Of a stretch of DNA of 64,000 nt, positions 1 to 12,849 are shown one piece after another. The stretch is from Rhynchosporium graminicola (lineage: Eukaryota > Ascomycota > Leotiomycetes > Helotiales > Ploettnerulaceae), in NCBI GenBank assembly GCA_900074885.1, contig FJUW01000005.1:464242-528241 (forward strand), read 5' to 3'. Within the stretch, counting starts at the first letter, position 1. Every line of letters begins with the position of its first letter. Position numbers and translations under genes: made by a program. The notes under the pieces were generated by a model, which was not told the origin of the DNA, did not search any database, and was given only the letters and a program-made list of their open reading frames with translations.

Positions 1-49
1 ATCAGAAACTGGTTTAAGCGGCGATATAATAAAACAAGACACAAATCAA

Positions 50-3000
50 TCATCTTTCTCTCCTCCGCCTCCTCTCCCTCTTACCACCACCCCTCCCAAC
101 ATCCTCACTCGACGCACCCCTCCCAAGATCTCCACCCTCCGCCACAAATCCCCTCAATAAATCCTTCCAGCTTTTCTTTCCCTCCACAACTTCTCCAAAG
201 CCCGTTGCGAGTTTCTCTACCATTTCAGTTTGCCCTACCCCTTCTCCCCCTTTTCCTCCACCCAATAACCCCGCCAAGCCACCTAGCCCTCCTAATCCAG
301 GACCACCACCAGCATCTCCTGTCCGCTCACTTCTCCGCCAGCCATTCCCGTACCGATCTAAAGGCCGTCCGTCACGATCAAATCTGTCGGGTAGGACTTC
401 GATCTCATCTGAGGAATGAGGGGATAGAGAACGAGAACGTGAGCGAGAGTGGTGTTGATGTCGGTCATGGCGTCGGCGGCTGTGTTTAGAGGATTGAGTA
501 GGTCGATCGGAGGAAGGGTCTGAATTTCTACGGTGGCGACGACGATGACGTTTTACTAAAGAGTTGGGATCGTCTCGATTACGATTGCGATCACGCTCAC
601 GGTCACGCACTCTGGGTTGAACTCTGTTCTCGGCCTGAGAGAGGGGTTGAGGTTGAGGCACACGAACTAAAGCCGACGAACCAATGATTCCATCATCGGA
701 AGGCGTAGGCGATACATCAGGATGCGCAACATCATGCTCATGGGTATGGCTCCCTGTCTTCGCGGCCGTATCATGTATAGCTGCCAGCCGACGAGAGGAA
801 GTTGGAGATAGAGGGGCGAAGACAACGGATTTGTTTGTAGGCTTGGTGGTGGAAGGAGATGGTGGTGGCGATGAAAAAGGGGAGAGTGTTAATGTTGAGG
901 GTATGGATGGAGTTCTACGCCTTTGTTTCAAATTTGGATCAGGGCGGGTCTTTGGGAGGGCGTCTCGAAAAGGGTTTATATGGCTGCCTGGGGAAAGTGT
1001 TAGTTTGAATGTAAGAGAGGTTGGATGACGAAAGTTCCACACGCACCCTCCTCTATATGAAATGGGTCGCGAGTAAACTGCTCGTCGGGATAGGGAGCTA
1101 CAGGGGGCGGAGGGAAATATGGCGTTGCGCTTGCGGCACTTGTAGCATGGACAGGTGTAGGTACGGATTTGGAGGCAACGAAATGAGCCTGATCAGAAGG
1201 ACGGTCATCAACACTCACATTATGACCTATATTCGGCGGGTATCCATAAGGGTCTGGATGCGGTATTTGCGGTTGATTCACGTGTTCCGCCGGATTATAC
1301 GCCGGGATGTTATAGGCCGGGATGCCCTCTTGATGGACTTGCGTGGTGGAAGTTGTAGTGTGTAGGGTGAAACCTGGTTGTGGTTGAGGAGGTGGTGGGA
1401 AAGCGTTGTTTTGGGGATAGTAAGAACCACCTGACGCGTGTGGAGGAGAGGGAGAATAATCATCTTGATAATCGCGAGCGTAGTAGTTTTCTTCGGGTAC
1501 AGGTCCTTCTTCATAACCTGCCGTGGTATTGTTAGTTCACAAAGAAATACATGACGCTGTGATTGAACATGACTATATCAACATGGACAAAGGAGAATCC
1601 ACATCACTTCGGCACCAGATTCGACAATCGTCTTGTCAACCGGCTTCGGATAGATGATGCGGAGCGAGAACGAGATCTTGAGTGCTGGGGGTCCTCACGT
1701 CTTCGCTCTCTCTCCCTATCCATCTCCTTTTTCTCTTTTCGCTTCTTGTATTGATTTATACCAATCGCCGCTGCAGCGGTTCCCGCGGCTGCTCCCGCAA
1801 TATTCCTCACTCGACTCCGACTTCGACTTCTTGAACGTCTTCGATCGTCTGAACTAGAAGAACGGGAGTGACGACGACGATGGGACCGATTTCGAGATTT
1901 CGTGGCACCATAGGCAGCACCAGCTCCGCCTGCGGCAAGAGCAGGATCGAAATCGTAGCCGCGCTGATAGGTGGTAGTTTCTTGGTGGGTGTATACGGGT
2001 TCAGTACCGTACTGAACCATTCCTAATTCTGGGTCAACTCCAGGATCAGAATATACGCCTATAGATCTGGCTCTCGACCTGCTTCTCCTGCGTGATCTTC
2101 TGCGATCCCTACTACGATCATCTTCAACATCCAATTCACGGGTGTCTTCCTTTGCCTTTCGATTCTCGTATAATCCTGCGACTGCTGCTCCTGCCAACCC
2201 GGCACCTGCGATCTCGGCACCGGTTCGTATGCGAGATTTTGATCGAGATCCGCTACGTTTACGGGATTTGCTACGGATATGGTTGACTATACCTGCAACT
2301 GCAGCTGTGGCAGCCCCAGCTTTGGCGATACTCGCTGCTCGATGTTTTGGATTTGCGTGTTTGCTTCGACTGCGACTGCGTCGATCATCATCGTAGGAGT
2401 CGTAATCGTCATAACTTCTTCGACGTCTTGAAACGCTTCGAGTTCGACTACGTCCTCTTCCTGCTTCCTCTTTGTTGGCCTGGCGATTTGAAACATATTT
2501 GGCAGCGGCTGCAGCAGCTAAGCCAGCAGCTGCAAGACCAAGTGCTGTCTTGATCTTGCGATGAGACTGCCGACTGCTGGATCTTGACCGGGATCGACTA
2601 TAATCACGATATCGGCTTCTTGCTCTGGTGATGACTTCAGCGCCAATAGCACCAAGAGCAGCTCCTCCAACGACATTGCGTCCACGGTGTCCGTCTCCAT
2701 CACCCGTCTTATTTCGGTGGTTGGCAAGAATGGCAGCAGCTCCTGCACCAGCCAAAGCACCTTCTGCAAGATGTCTTCTGTGATGTGGACTTCCGCTTCG
2801 ACTTCGCTCTCTGCGGATGACCTTTCGCTTCACGACGTAGTCTTCGCCATCACTGTAATCTCTGTCGCTGACCGAGTCCCGAGGACGAATCGCAACATCT
2901 CTGCGGTCGTATTCGACATCTTCTTCGCGTCTCGCAGGACCAACTTCGCGCACATCCTTCCTGTAATAATACTCATCTTCCGTTCGTCTCGGTTCCGGTC

Positions 3001-3733
3001 GTTCAACCTCTTGCCTAACCTCGGTCTGTCGAACAATCTGATACTCTTGTTCACGAGGAGGAAGGACGATAGGTGGTGCGGGCGGTGCTTCCTGAACAAT
3101 AATCTGCTGAGGTTCTGGCGCACGCTGACGAATAATAATCGGCTGTGGAGGTGGTTCCGGACGATCGTAATACTCCGTCTCTCTAGTATATCTGTCGAGT
3201 TCGTAAGGCTCCTCTCTGCGTTCCGAACGCTTCTCAACTCTCACGATGTCAGTCTCCCTTACGTTCACGTCCCGCTCCACCTCCCACGGCCTAGCAGAAG
3301 CGCGGTCCCAATCCCGCCGCTCTGGCTCGCGCTGGTCCCGTTCGTAAACCACGGTTCTAGTACGCTCACGCTCCCGCTCCCGCTCTGGTTCGCGGATGGG
3401 TTCGCGCTCCATGTAGCGCTCGCTGGTGAAGGTTGAGCCGCGCGCTGAGTGCACATCGATGGCGCTGCGGGGTCGCTGAGGTTCGATGAAGCGCTCGCTG
3501 CGACGGTCGATCTTAATGCGCTCCCCTCCTGCACGTGGAATGTCAAGTCTCGTTGTTGAGCGTCGGTCAATCTCGATGTCGTCTGCTCGGCTGGGTGCGA
3601 CGCGATATCTTTGCACAGTGCGGTATGAGCCATCACCACCTGCTCTGGAGCGACTGACTGTTGAGGAGCGGTCATCATCGTCGGATGCGTAGCCTTCGCG
3701 ATAAGAGCGAGTGACTCGAGTGACTTCTGGCAT
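50..3733 (-). CDS. DUF3824-family SR-rich protein (three exons)
   Basis: A large low-complexity fungal protein of unknown biochemical role. My model is three exons, 3733-1699, 1517-1047 and 987-50, joined by phase-1 introns (C|GTGAGG..CAG and G|GTGCGT..CAG). The total is divisible by three and gives 1147 aa. The start chosen is MPEVTRVTR; an upstream in-frame ATG at 3877 would only add a (SL)n stretch translated from a GA microsatellite. In order the protein shows an Arg/Glu/Asp-rich N-terminal third, several Ala/Gly-rich hydrophobic segments of 15-20 residues (for example LAEGALAGAGAAAILANH) alternating with RSRSRS blocks, a Pro/Tyr-rich part with ASGGSYYPQNNAFPPPP, and a basic SR-rich tail ending in a Gly/Leu-rich segment. 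The alternation of hydrophobic and RS modules and the YYP/PPPP region are what I know of DUF3824 proteins. Function is unknown; membrane association through the Ala/Gly segments is a guess. Confidence 0.8.
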
Positions 3734-3765
3734 GATGAGAGTTATTGACTGGTATGTATGCCTGG

Positions 3766-3768
<3 letters not shown>

Positions 3769-3803
<35 letters not shown>
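3769..3803. repeat. (GA)n microsatellite
   Basis: About 17 perfect GA dinucleotides, 36 bp upstream of the DUF3824 ATG, probably in its 5' UTR. It inflates the apparent upstream reading frame with Ser-Leu repeats. Confidence 0.95.
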
Positions 3804-3806
<3 letters not shown>

Positions 3807-3925
3807 GAACGAAGTGCCCGTAGGCTATGAAATTTGCTGGATTTGAGCGAGCCGGTGCGAAAGGTTGTAGTTGACAAGAAAGAGGAAGGGAGAGTAAATG
3901 TGACAGCGAGGTTGGGGCTGATGGC

Positions 3926-3962
3926 GGATGATGGATGATGGATGATGGATGATGGATGATGG
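3926..3962. repeat. (GGATGAT)5 minisatellite
   Basis: Five perfect tandem copies of the 7-mer GGATGAT plus two bases. Confidence 0.95.
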
Positions 3963-4704
3963 TGGGGTTGATTGCTGATTCGCAGTGTAGTGGACAGATG
4001 ATCGAGCCTCGTCTTGGGTTACGAGTCTGCAATACCCCTGACACAACTTTGATGCCCCTACAGGGCCGGGCCTCGCTTGGTATATTGAGATGGCAGTGTA
4101 TGTATGTATGGTATGTATGTATGTATACCTAGGTCCATATATATCGTGTTCAATAACCTACACAATAGCCAAGCATTTAATTGAGGATCTCGAGTTGGAC
4201 TACCACGTATTATTCTTCCCTCTCTGCCCACCCTTATTCATGCCAAGTTCTAAACGTTGAGCGTCACCTACTAGGTATGTATGTAGCGTAGTGTGGCGGT
4301 AACAAAGCGGGCGGCAATTGAAGGTGACACCGGCGATTGAAGGCAGGCAGACTACCCTACCTATCTACCTACCTACCTACCTAGGTGAGACTGACATGAC
4401 AGTCTTACCTGACTCCTCGATGCTTTGCAGCAGCGCGCGATGATGCGAAGCAGGTGATGAGATGCAGCTCGCAAACGAGGATTGGTCTCAGCCATCTACC
4501 TCGTGATCCGAAGGTGAAGAAGCGGGTTGCGACGGAGAAGTCTTGAGGTATTGTTTTGAACGGCTGTACAACTTAACTTGATAATGGATATCGAATGAAG
4601 AAGAGATCGAAGTGTGCAGGCCGCTTGGGTTCGGCAGTTTAAGAACCGGTTTTCAGCCACGGGATCAGCCCGGGGAAAGTTAACAGGATTGAGTTTGTAC
4701 GTCG

Positions 4705-4780
4705 GTAGGATTAGACTTAGGTAGGATTAGACTTAGGTAGGATTAGACTTAGGTAGGATTAGACTTAGGTAGGATTAGAG
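4705..4780. repeat. 16-bp tandem repeat, about 4.75 copies
   Basis: The unit GTAGGATTAGACTTAG is repeated perfectly four times (4705, 4721, 4737, 4753), followed by a partial fifth copy that diverges at its end. Confidence 0.95.
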
Positions 4781-6487
4781 TTGGCTCTAGAAGGAATCGG
4801 TGGTCGACTCGGCCCGCCGGACGTTTGGAAAATGAAGCTGGTGATGGGCCATCACCCAGGCAGGTACTTTCAAGCTTTCAAGTGTACTTTGGGGTGTTTC
4901 GGAGCAGGATCAGGTACATTCGCTGGATTGCGGTATGATCGCCTGATCACAATACCTGGTACCGTTGTGTAGAAGGTTGGAAGCGCAACTACAACTCCAA
5001 TGAGGAGAAGAGTCAAGTCAAGGTAGTCCTTGTAGTCCTTGTAGGTAGATGTGCCCAACTATAACTACCTAACGAGAACTTGAATATGTATGGCAGTACC
5101 CAACATAGATAGGTACGTCGGTATTGAGCGAGGGCAAATCTAAGCCCTTTATCGGGAAATCTTCCTGCATTTCGACTTCTTCTTTCTTCACATGGACTTT
5201 GCGGCGCAGGTATTCCATTCCACATCGAGACTTAGAGATACCGTACTGCTTTGCTGAATTATAATTACTATATATTATTACCAAGCCTTGTTTACGATGC
5301 CACAACATCCCTCGCTCGGAAACAATCACCTCGCTTACCCCCGCCTCCCAGCCTCCAGCTTTCTTCCTTCCCTGCCCCAGCTCATCTCACCGACGGGGCA
5401 TTCTAGTAGCATGCATCTATCTCCTGCACAATGACGTCTCCGCAGTTCCCCTCCAGATATCCCGTTTCCTGCCCTCCAAACAATACACACCATATCATTC
5501 ATCCCTTTCGCGATACCCATACCCATACCCATAGAGTCGCATAAAAGATGCATGAAATTGATCCATCATAATATGGTATGAAGCTGTGCCACGGACACCC
5601 TCAACATGATAAGCTGCGCCCGAGTGATAAGGTTCGGAAGCGGCCGTCGAGAAGCGAGACCGAGTCCGAGTACTGTATCAAGCCCAGCGCCAGCTTCGCC
5701 TCCAATCTCCCTTGACGACAATCACTCGCCTTTTCCTTCTATCATAATGGAACTTGGCTTCGGACTTGAAGGTTCTCCAACCGTTTGGTTCTATTGCTGG
5801 ATATCAGAAACTTCGTACTACCGACCGGAGTTCAATCAATACAAGTCGTACAAACAGGCTTGTGAGTAGTGAGCTGAATACCCATCATCAACCGCATCGG
5901 AATCTGGGCAAGGCTTTGAGACTATCATCGATGCCCTACCTATGGTACTACTTGTACTAACTGTAGCCTGATCTTCTGTGCATATATGCTGTGCATATAA
6001 TAAACTCTCTTGGGTGGAGACGTCGAGGCTGTCAACCTTGTCTGTCCATTCAATCAGTCGATTGCTCCACGAATCCATGACTCCTGCCATCCAAGAGCCT
6101 CCTCAGCCCCTCATGGGGGTTTCAAGACTCATTCAAGCAGGAGCTGAAAAGCATACAGCCAAGCATACTTTTGCAGACTAGCCACCGACACCGAGTACTT
6201 GGTAGTATTGCCTAAAAGTAAGTATCCGGGGCGTAAGGTTGGCCAATGAATACGTTTCAAGAGATTCACATCTGTAAGTGTCATGATAGATCATGTAGGT
6301 ATGCTGGCATCAAGTTCATTGAGGAAAATCTTTCATTCGCCTTGAATTTCTCGTCCATTCATCTACGGGGCTACATGCCTCAGTACGATACTGAGATCGG
6401 AAATTTTACCACCAAGCTACAGAGCAGAACGCCCAACGCCCGAGCCTTGCCTACCAAAGATCTAAGGCCACTGATGGTACACAAACC

Positions 6488-9400
6488 TCAAATCCCTCTA
6501 CGATTAGCCATAGGCTTGGATTTAGTAAATAATTCCGACTCGTCACCAGTACTGACTCCTCTACGGACTCCGCCAGGCATTGCGCGACGTTCCTTCCAAG
6601 CCTTGTATGCTAACTTTTCCCTGGTCCTGTCGGCTTCCATATCGGCAGCAAGGACATCCACAACTCTTTGGAGTTGAGGACGATTCTTGGCGACGGATGA
6701 GCTCAATCTATCATCCTTAGCACGCCCCTTCCCCATCCCAGGAACGACCAAATCAACTCCCTCATCAATGGCGGTCTCAAATTGTAACTTGAAGCTCATC
6801 AATGATTCCCATTCGCCACGATTCAGTGATCTCTTGAAACTCGCCATCATGTCTATCAAGAGCTGCGTCGGCCTCATAGTTTGATGAGATTCGGCAACTT
6901 CCTTCTGGAACTCATTCACAATGACCTTCATAGCTTCACTGGACCCTCTTCCGTCCCGCAGAGGTACATCCGTGGTCAAAAACCGAATCTCTCGGGAGTC
7001 AGGGTCGTGCGGGAGCAGTGTGGTGAGTATCTCATCCATCGACATGTACAAGCTGGGTTCTTCATCCTCATCTTCGACAGTTGCTTGATAAGGACGAGCA
7101 GGTTTTGTGTCGCTATTTCCTGCTTTTGAAGCCAGATAATCTAGAACCTGCTCCCTAGCCCCGATGAAACCTATCATTCTTTCCTCACGACCAATATTGG
7201 AGTTGAGAGGGTCTTTGCCTAGTGTTATACGGATTGGCTCGTTATCGCGACGAGAAAATACCACCTTTGGTCGTATTTCGGTATCGTCGTCCAGGCGCAT
7301 CGCTCCGAGCTCTACATCTTGCCGATCTTCATTTGACTGCTCAGCATGGTTCTTCGTGTCGACAATGGCGTCAAACTCGGGCGTGACCTTGCTCATGGCT
7401 AGATTCTCCCTTGTCTTCTCGAAGTGGTCCTCCACGCGGTTTATCTCATTATACAAGTCGCTGATATCCTGCTCGGTGATGGTATCCCTGAATTGATCAT
7501 CATCAGCAGGATCGAAGTCTGGAGACCCATTTTCTCTTCGCAATCGCCCAATAGTCTCTCGGAGACACTCTGTCTCGCAAAGCTTTGACTTGCTGAAATC
7601 TCTGGCAACTATCTTAAGGAGAGCATCCATCGCGCCTTTCACTGGTCGTAAATCGCCAAGATCCATAGCCTGTATGTTAATGGTTCCGTCGATCTTGCTC
7701 ACTGATTCGGCGGCGACGTTCATTGCTTTGAGCTTCGTAGAATTTTCCCCATCGAGATAGGCAGCCCACCCCAGGATATCGTGCACATCGCCGCTAAGTC
7801 TCGATTTCGCGATCTGAAAACGAAGAACCCAGTCCCAGACCATCTCATCTGTCGGCTCAGCGTCACGGATAAGTTCAGGATCTCCCAAGATCGCGAGCAA
7901 GGATATCGGTTTTATGTTCCGGACAAACGAATCCGGGTCGTGCTTAGCCCATTGGTACAATTGAAACAACTCCTCATGGATAGCTTCTCGGAAGAGCTGG
8001 ATGACCTCAGTATACTTCGTCTCCTCCTCCTCGGCCGCAATCAACATCAGCGTCGCTAACAAGTTATGCAACGATTCGTCTTTGATGTCTATTCTCCAGC
8101 CGGCCAGAATTCTAGCGGGTTGAATCCCATCCGCTCGAAATTGTTTCATCATATTCCGATATCGTTCAAATTCCGTAAATACAATCAACGTTTGATCGTT
8201 CCTATTTGCTGCAGCGAGACATTGAGTGTACAGCTTGGCATTCGACTTGTTCATCGTCTCGGTCGGTGTATTGGCGCTGGCGAGTTCGATGAACTTCATC
8301 TCCACCTGCTTGCGCAGCAGTTGGTCACCAAATCTCATTTTGCGTTGACCACGAGTCTTCCAGGACAAGTCTTTTGGGTAAGTGCACTTGTTCAACCACC
8401 ATTCCAGACACCGCTTTAGCATACCCTGCAACTTCTTGTCCTCTTTTCTGGCTCTCTTAGCCTTGTTGTCCAGAACCGGAAGTTCGATGTCGAGATAGAA
8501 GAAAACCTCGTCGAGAAGTGCAGCCATGTCGATAGTTTGTCCCCACTTCTCAAACAGCGTCACTGCCATCAACCCAGGACTAACGACGAAAGACTCCTCG
8601 ATGGCCTGCAAGAGTCTCCCATTCCCGAGGGGAGCATTCTTCCAGGCTTTCTTGATGCCAGCTCTCAAATCCACATCAGCAGCCTTCGCACTCGCTGCAT
8701 GCATAGCTCTACACAGCTTATCCAACAACTCAAACAGTTCATGACTGTAAAGGACGGGAAGTTCATCGTCATCCAAAGCATAAATGAACTGCAGATCCCA
8801 GTCAGTGATCTTGGTGATCGTCTCGAAGATGATCTTTGGCTCGGGTGGATTGTTGATTTCGCCGCGCAGGCGTTCGATGAAGCTGACTCTGAGGTTGTAG
8901 TTGGTGTTGTGGAGGTGTATGTTTTCTCGGATGAGAGAGTCCGCATGGGTTTGGAGAGCTACGACTGTGGTGTTGCCGTCGAAAATGAATTCTTCTGGCA
9001 TCTCGTCCTGTCTGGACTTGATCTCGATTTCTTCTACATTTTTTTCCGCGCCATCAACAACGATTATAGGAGAGGCTATCGAACCGATTCCGTTGCTGGA
9101 TTTGACATTACTATTCCCGGAAACCGGCTTTGGAATAGGTTTTTGGATCGAGCTGTTCTTGTTTGCCGGACGAGGGTTGGGTTTCGCTCGGCTTGGGATC
9201 GACGAAGAAGCTTTGCTCTCGATGTTTGGATCGTCCTCAGGGAAAGGCTCTTCAGCCATCGAAGTGCCATCATCGAAGTATAGAATGATTTTCTCCTTCT
9301 TTGCAACATCTGGAGTCTTCTCAGCCGGCTAGGAAGATAAATCAGCAAAATTCTTTCAGAACGACGACCGTCAAGCTCGAGCCTGCCCGGCCCATAAATG

Positions 9401-9600
9401 TTCCACATATTAAACACCCTAGGCCAAGCGAGAAAAAAAAAACCCTCAGAACCCTCAAGAATAAGGATACTAACCTCTTTACTGACCCCGAAATTCTCTC
9501 GATACAAAAGTTTCGGCTTCGAACCCGCCACAAAAGCGTCCTCCATATCCCACCTATCACCCATAACATCCGGCCGATTTAAACGCTCCCAAGTCACCAT
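6488..9600 (-). CDS. Hypothetical protein, large (about 988 aa)
   Basis: I do not recognise this protein. Two exons, 9600-9475 and 9328-6488, join in phase 0 (GAG|GTTAGT..CTAG|CCG) to give MVTWERLNRPD... of about 988 aa. If the first exon is ignored, an internal ATG at 9259 gives 923 aa. Residues roughly 65-130 are Pro/Ser/Lys-rich and disordered. The remainder is mostly helical and charged, with many Leu/Glu/Lys heptad-like stretches and no catalytic motif I can name. There is no signal peptide or membrane segment. The ATG at 9600 lies inside the last 44 bases of the upstream reading frame (9557-11207) in another frame. That is unusual for two fungal genes, so the two may be one gene joined by an unrecognised short intron, or split by a one-base sequence error. 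It is probably a cytosolic or nuclear scaffold-like protein; this is inference. Confidence 0.6.
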
Positions 9601-11207
9601 GGGCCTCTCCTCTCTCCACCTCCGTCAACCCCCTATGACTCTCCCCATGCAACTCCCTCCACATCTTCCCCCTCGCCTCTCTATACACAGCCTCAGCGTG
9701 ATAGATCTTAAAAGCCTCCTCTCGCTCCTTCGTCGGCTTCCCCTTGGCCTTCACAATCATCTTGCCGTAAAAGGATTGCCAGCCTTGGGTGAGCACTTCG
9801 GCGATGTCGCGATCTTCTTGCTCGATGATGGAGATGAATGTGTCGCGATCCGAGGAGAGGTAGCTGTGACAGGGGAGATTACTGGTGGATAGTTGTGATT
9901 GGGAATTTGGGTGAGATGCGCTGGGGGTGTTGGCTGTATAGGCTGTCTGGAGGGCCCATTCGTGGGGAATGTTCATGCGGCCGGTTTGGTGGATGATTTT
10001 CTCTCCTATGTGATTCGTTAGTAGATATAATTCAATCTCTGTGCTGAGATCTCTTTGCTATTCGTCAAGCTCTCCTCTTCTATGTCCTCCCCTCTTCCTC
10101 TTCACTCCACAGTTCACTCCACAGTTTTTCCCTACCAACTCCGCCATATCTCTCTCTTCCTTTCACAGCTCGCCGCGAGTTGAGCTGAGTTGAAGTAGCA
10201 CGAATACTATTACCAAGCACGAGATTGCAAAATCGAGAACATTCACCATGAGGTACAGCAAAAGATAGCAGGAAACGGAAGGGGTACTCACGCCTATCAA
10301 TATCATCCCTAATCCCCTTGATCGCATCCACGAGTTTATACTCCTTCTTGACCAGCATCTCGGTAGCGTATGCCTCGGTGACTTTATACCCGTTTTTGGC
10401 GGACTTGTCCATCACGATCTTGAGGATCTGTTGGGTTTTGGCGTCGAGTTCGGGGATTGTGAGGGTTGTTGAAGGGGTTTTGGTGGATGATGAGGATCTA
10501 GATGAAGGGAGAAGAGAGGGAGGTTAGTACGTATCCCTTATATCCAGCACCGTCAATCAAGCACCGAAAACGAAGTTTAGAACACACAACTCTCTCTCTC
10601 TCTCTCCCCCCCAAAACTCAAAACTGCCCTCCCCAACCGGGCTCAATTGCAAACCCACGACCGCAACAACAACATCGCAAAAGAGCCACTAATAAAAAAA
10701 TAAAAAAATAAAAATTAAAAAAAAAAAAACTCACTTCTCCCCACCCAGCGAGTACTTATGCTCGCAAAGCACATTCTTACACTCCGCCGGCCCCGCGCAC
10801 CCTTTTTGATAGAATTTGCGGCCGCGCTTGATCGTCATGGCGTTGTATTGCGATTTGAGCGTGGGGCGAGAGTCGATGGGCTGGCCTTTGCGGTTGGTTT
10901 TCTGCGGGAGCGTCAGCGTCGCGGTGAGGGACATCTGGTTGGAGAGGGCGAGGATGGCGGCGCGGGTGGTGGGGTCGTCCATTTTGGATTCGGTAGGGGG
11001 CTTGGGCTTGGGCGTGGGCTTGGGCTTGGTGGAGGTAGTGGTAGAAGGAATGATGGTGGGCTTGCTGGTAGAAAAAGATGGGGGATTGTGCGTGGAAGAG
11101 GGTGTGGTCGTGGGGTTGGACTGCGTAGGGGCTGTGTTTGTGTTTGTGTCTGGGAGGAGACAACTAGCTGGAAGAGGAGGAAGGGGTTGTTGTTGCTCCA
11201 TTTTCAT
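9557..11207 (-). CDS. Hypothetical protein with Pro/Thr-rich N-terminus (possible N-terminal half of the 6488 gene)
   Basis: Three exons, 11207-10735, 10497-10292 and 10005-9557, join with matching phases 2 and 1 (AA|GTGAGT..CTAG|A and C|GTGAGT..ATAG|GA). They give 375 aa ending in a stop at 9557. The first about 75 residues are Gln/Pro/Thr/Ser low complexity. A conserved-looking block follows, with MSLTATLTLPQKTNRKGQ and a Cys/His cluster, CAGPAECKNVLCEH (C-x6-C-x4-C-x-H), which might bind metal. Then come helical stretches such as YGKMIVKAKGKPTKEREEAF. The 237-bp first intron contains a long poly-A/T tract (10687-10729). The C-terminal tail after HRGLTEVERGE looks non-coding, whereas the +1 frame from 9600 looks coding. 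This protein may therefore continue directly into the downstream 988-aa frame. I do not recognise the family. Confidence 0.5.
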
Positions 11208-12840
11208 GAATGCGTGGATATCTCCTCGATGTCTTTCGTGGTGGGTGAGATTGACGAAAGTTGAGAGGGAGGGAGGGAGTAGAAGGTAGGCACTAGCGCG
11301 GCGCGGTGTGATCAGCTTTCAATTTTTCTCTCCAACGCAAAGAGCCGAACGCGAATCTGGCTACCGGAGAAGATTCTGTGTCCTTCCATTCGAGAACCCT
11401 TTGATGAGTATTGTGATTTTGTCTTGGCTGAGCGGTTTTGCGGGTGCGTGCGTGAATGCTTTGTTGTTGATTAAGTCTGTATGCAGCAGTCCATGGGCAT
11501 GAGGAGACGGTGGAGAACAGGATCTGTCTGAATAATTGCGCGAGAGATCTGGAAACTGTTTGAGCTTATGTGATCTACTCTAATCTAGATCATTTGGGGT
11601 AGTCTTGTTTCTCTGGGGTGTGGTTAAGAGGGCATTCTGGGGATTGCTGTTGTTTTGAAAAGTGGAGACTCGAGGATAAGCGAGCTCGAAGCGAAAGAAG
11701 CTTGATAAGGTTAGGGTATTTTCGAATCATACGATCTTCCCAACTCGGTGATTTAAAGTAGCTCTCTGTGACTCTCTTTAGCTCTGAATAATTATGTATT
11801 GAATAGAGCTGTATGATATCTTGTAGAGTGACATGGATGTATTTGAATAATTCAGGCCATCTTATCCTGTATCGCTTCAGCTCTTTCAATGAAGAGGCTA
11901 GTGATCGATAGGTTTAGCGAATAGACCACCAAATGTAGTATCGCTACTGTAGATACGATGAATCTCAATGACACGAGTAGATTTTAAATTTCTGTTACAC
12001 ACCGGACCAGAAGTTCCTCGGAGATGTTACGGAAATGAGAGGCAGGATTTGCAGAATCACTACCTGGACCCTCTTTCCTGACGTACTTCGATCTCGGAGA
12101 TATTTCATCGAAATGTATTGTTTTTTTAAATAGAGTCTTGAGACATAGAATGTTTCTTGGGTGTATTAAAGGAATGTGTATCAAGGTAAAGATGGATTGC
12201 GTATACGTCTGTATAGAAGCAAATGCTTCAAAAGATACATTTGTTCGGAGACTTACATCAACTATATACTCTAGAGGGTCAACTCATTTTAAATATTTTA
12301 TCTCTAATGTGAAGAGTTTTAATCCTTATTTACTACACGCTACGCATAATTCTCTGTCTTTCTTCGTGTACGCATGGGATCCATAGACCAAGGGCCCAGG
12401 TCCGGTCCAAAGTTCAAGAGGGTGATAGGTGCACATCCAGGTTCCTAACGGTAAGAAAACGAAGTCGATTATTTTGCTTTAAGAGTAGCAAGGCGTGTAT
12501 ACACATGACCAGCATTTCACTATTCAACTGAGCTCTAGCCTGCAAATTCCATGTGCTGACAGTGGCATGCAGCCTGAAGAGATAGCTAAGTCGGCATTTG
12601 TGATGTTATCAGCTCAGCAAAATTGATAAGTAATATATTAACGTTTAAATAACAGATAAATCCTTTCTGATTCGACCAAAGTGACTTGGTACTTTAGATA
12701 TAGATACTTGGTCACATGATTTGCCTCGCCACTTAGCATATGAAAGGCTTTAGGCCTTTCTCTCTTTATAGCCTTCCGAAACCTCTAATTGCTATCAATC
12801 TCAGCATTACATACTGAGCTCCTATAATCATTCAAACGAT
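11208..12840. other. Intergenic region, AT-rich toward the right
   Basis: I see no supportable gene. A 99-codon open frame on the minus strand (11889-11590) has ordinary composition but no recognisable motif or splice partners. The segment leads into the decayed HET locus. Confidence 0.4.
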
Positions 12841-12849
12841 CTTCAAAAT

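Larger units (their letters stand above)
3734..6487. other. Intergenic spacer rich in simple repeats
   Basis: No convincing gene in 2.7 kb; open frames here are short and lack domain-like composition. It holds a GA microsatellite, (GGATGAT)n, TATG-type repeats near 4098-4126, TACC-type repeats near 4358-4384 and a 16-bp tandem array at 4705-4780. The part next to 3733 is probably the promoter and 5' UTR of the DUF3824 gene; the left part could include the 3' UTR of the 6488 gene. Confidence 0.6.

Noticed and set aside
205..1028. Plus-strand open frames opposite the DUF3824 exons
   Set aside because: They are antisense shadows of Arg/Ser- and Pro-rich codons with no splice support.
3734..3877. 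In-frame upstream ATG that would extend the DUF3824 protein by 48 residues
   Set aside because: The extension is translated from a GA microsatellite giving Ser-Leu repeats; the ATG at 3733 begins a family-like N-terminus.
10758..11289. Plus-strand Gly/Arg-rich open frames of about 160 codons
   Set aside because: They are antisense to the Pro/Thr-rich first exon of the minus-strand gene and are explained by its composition.
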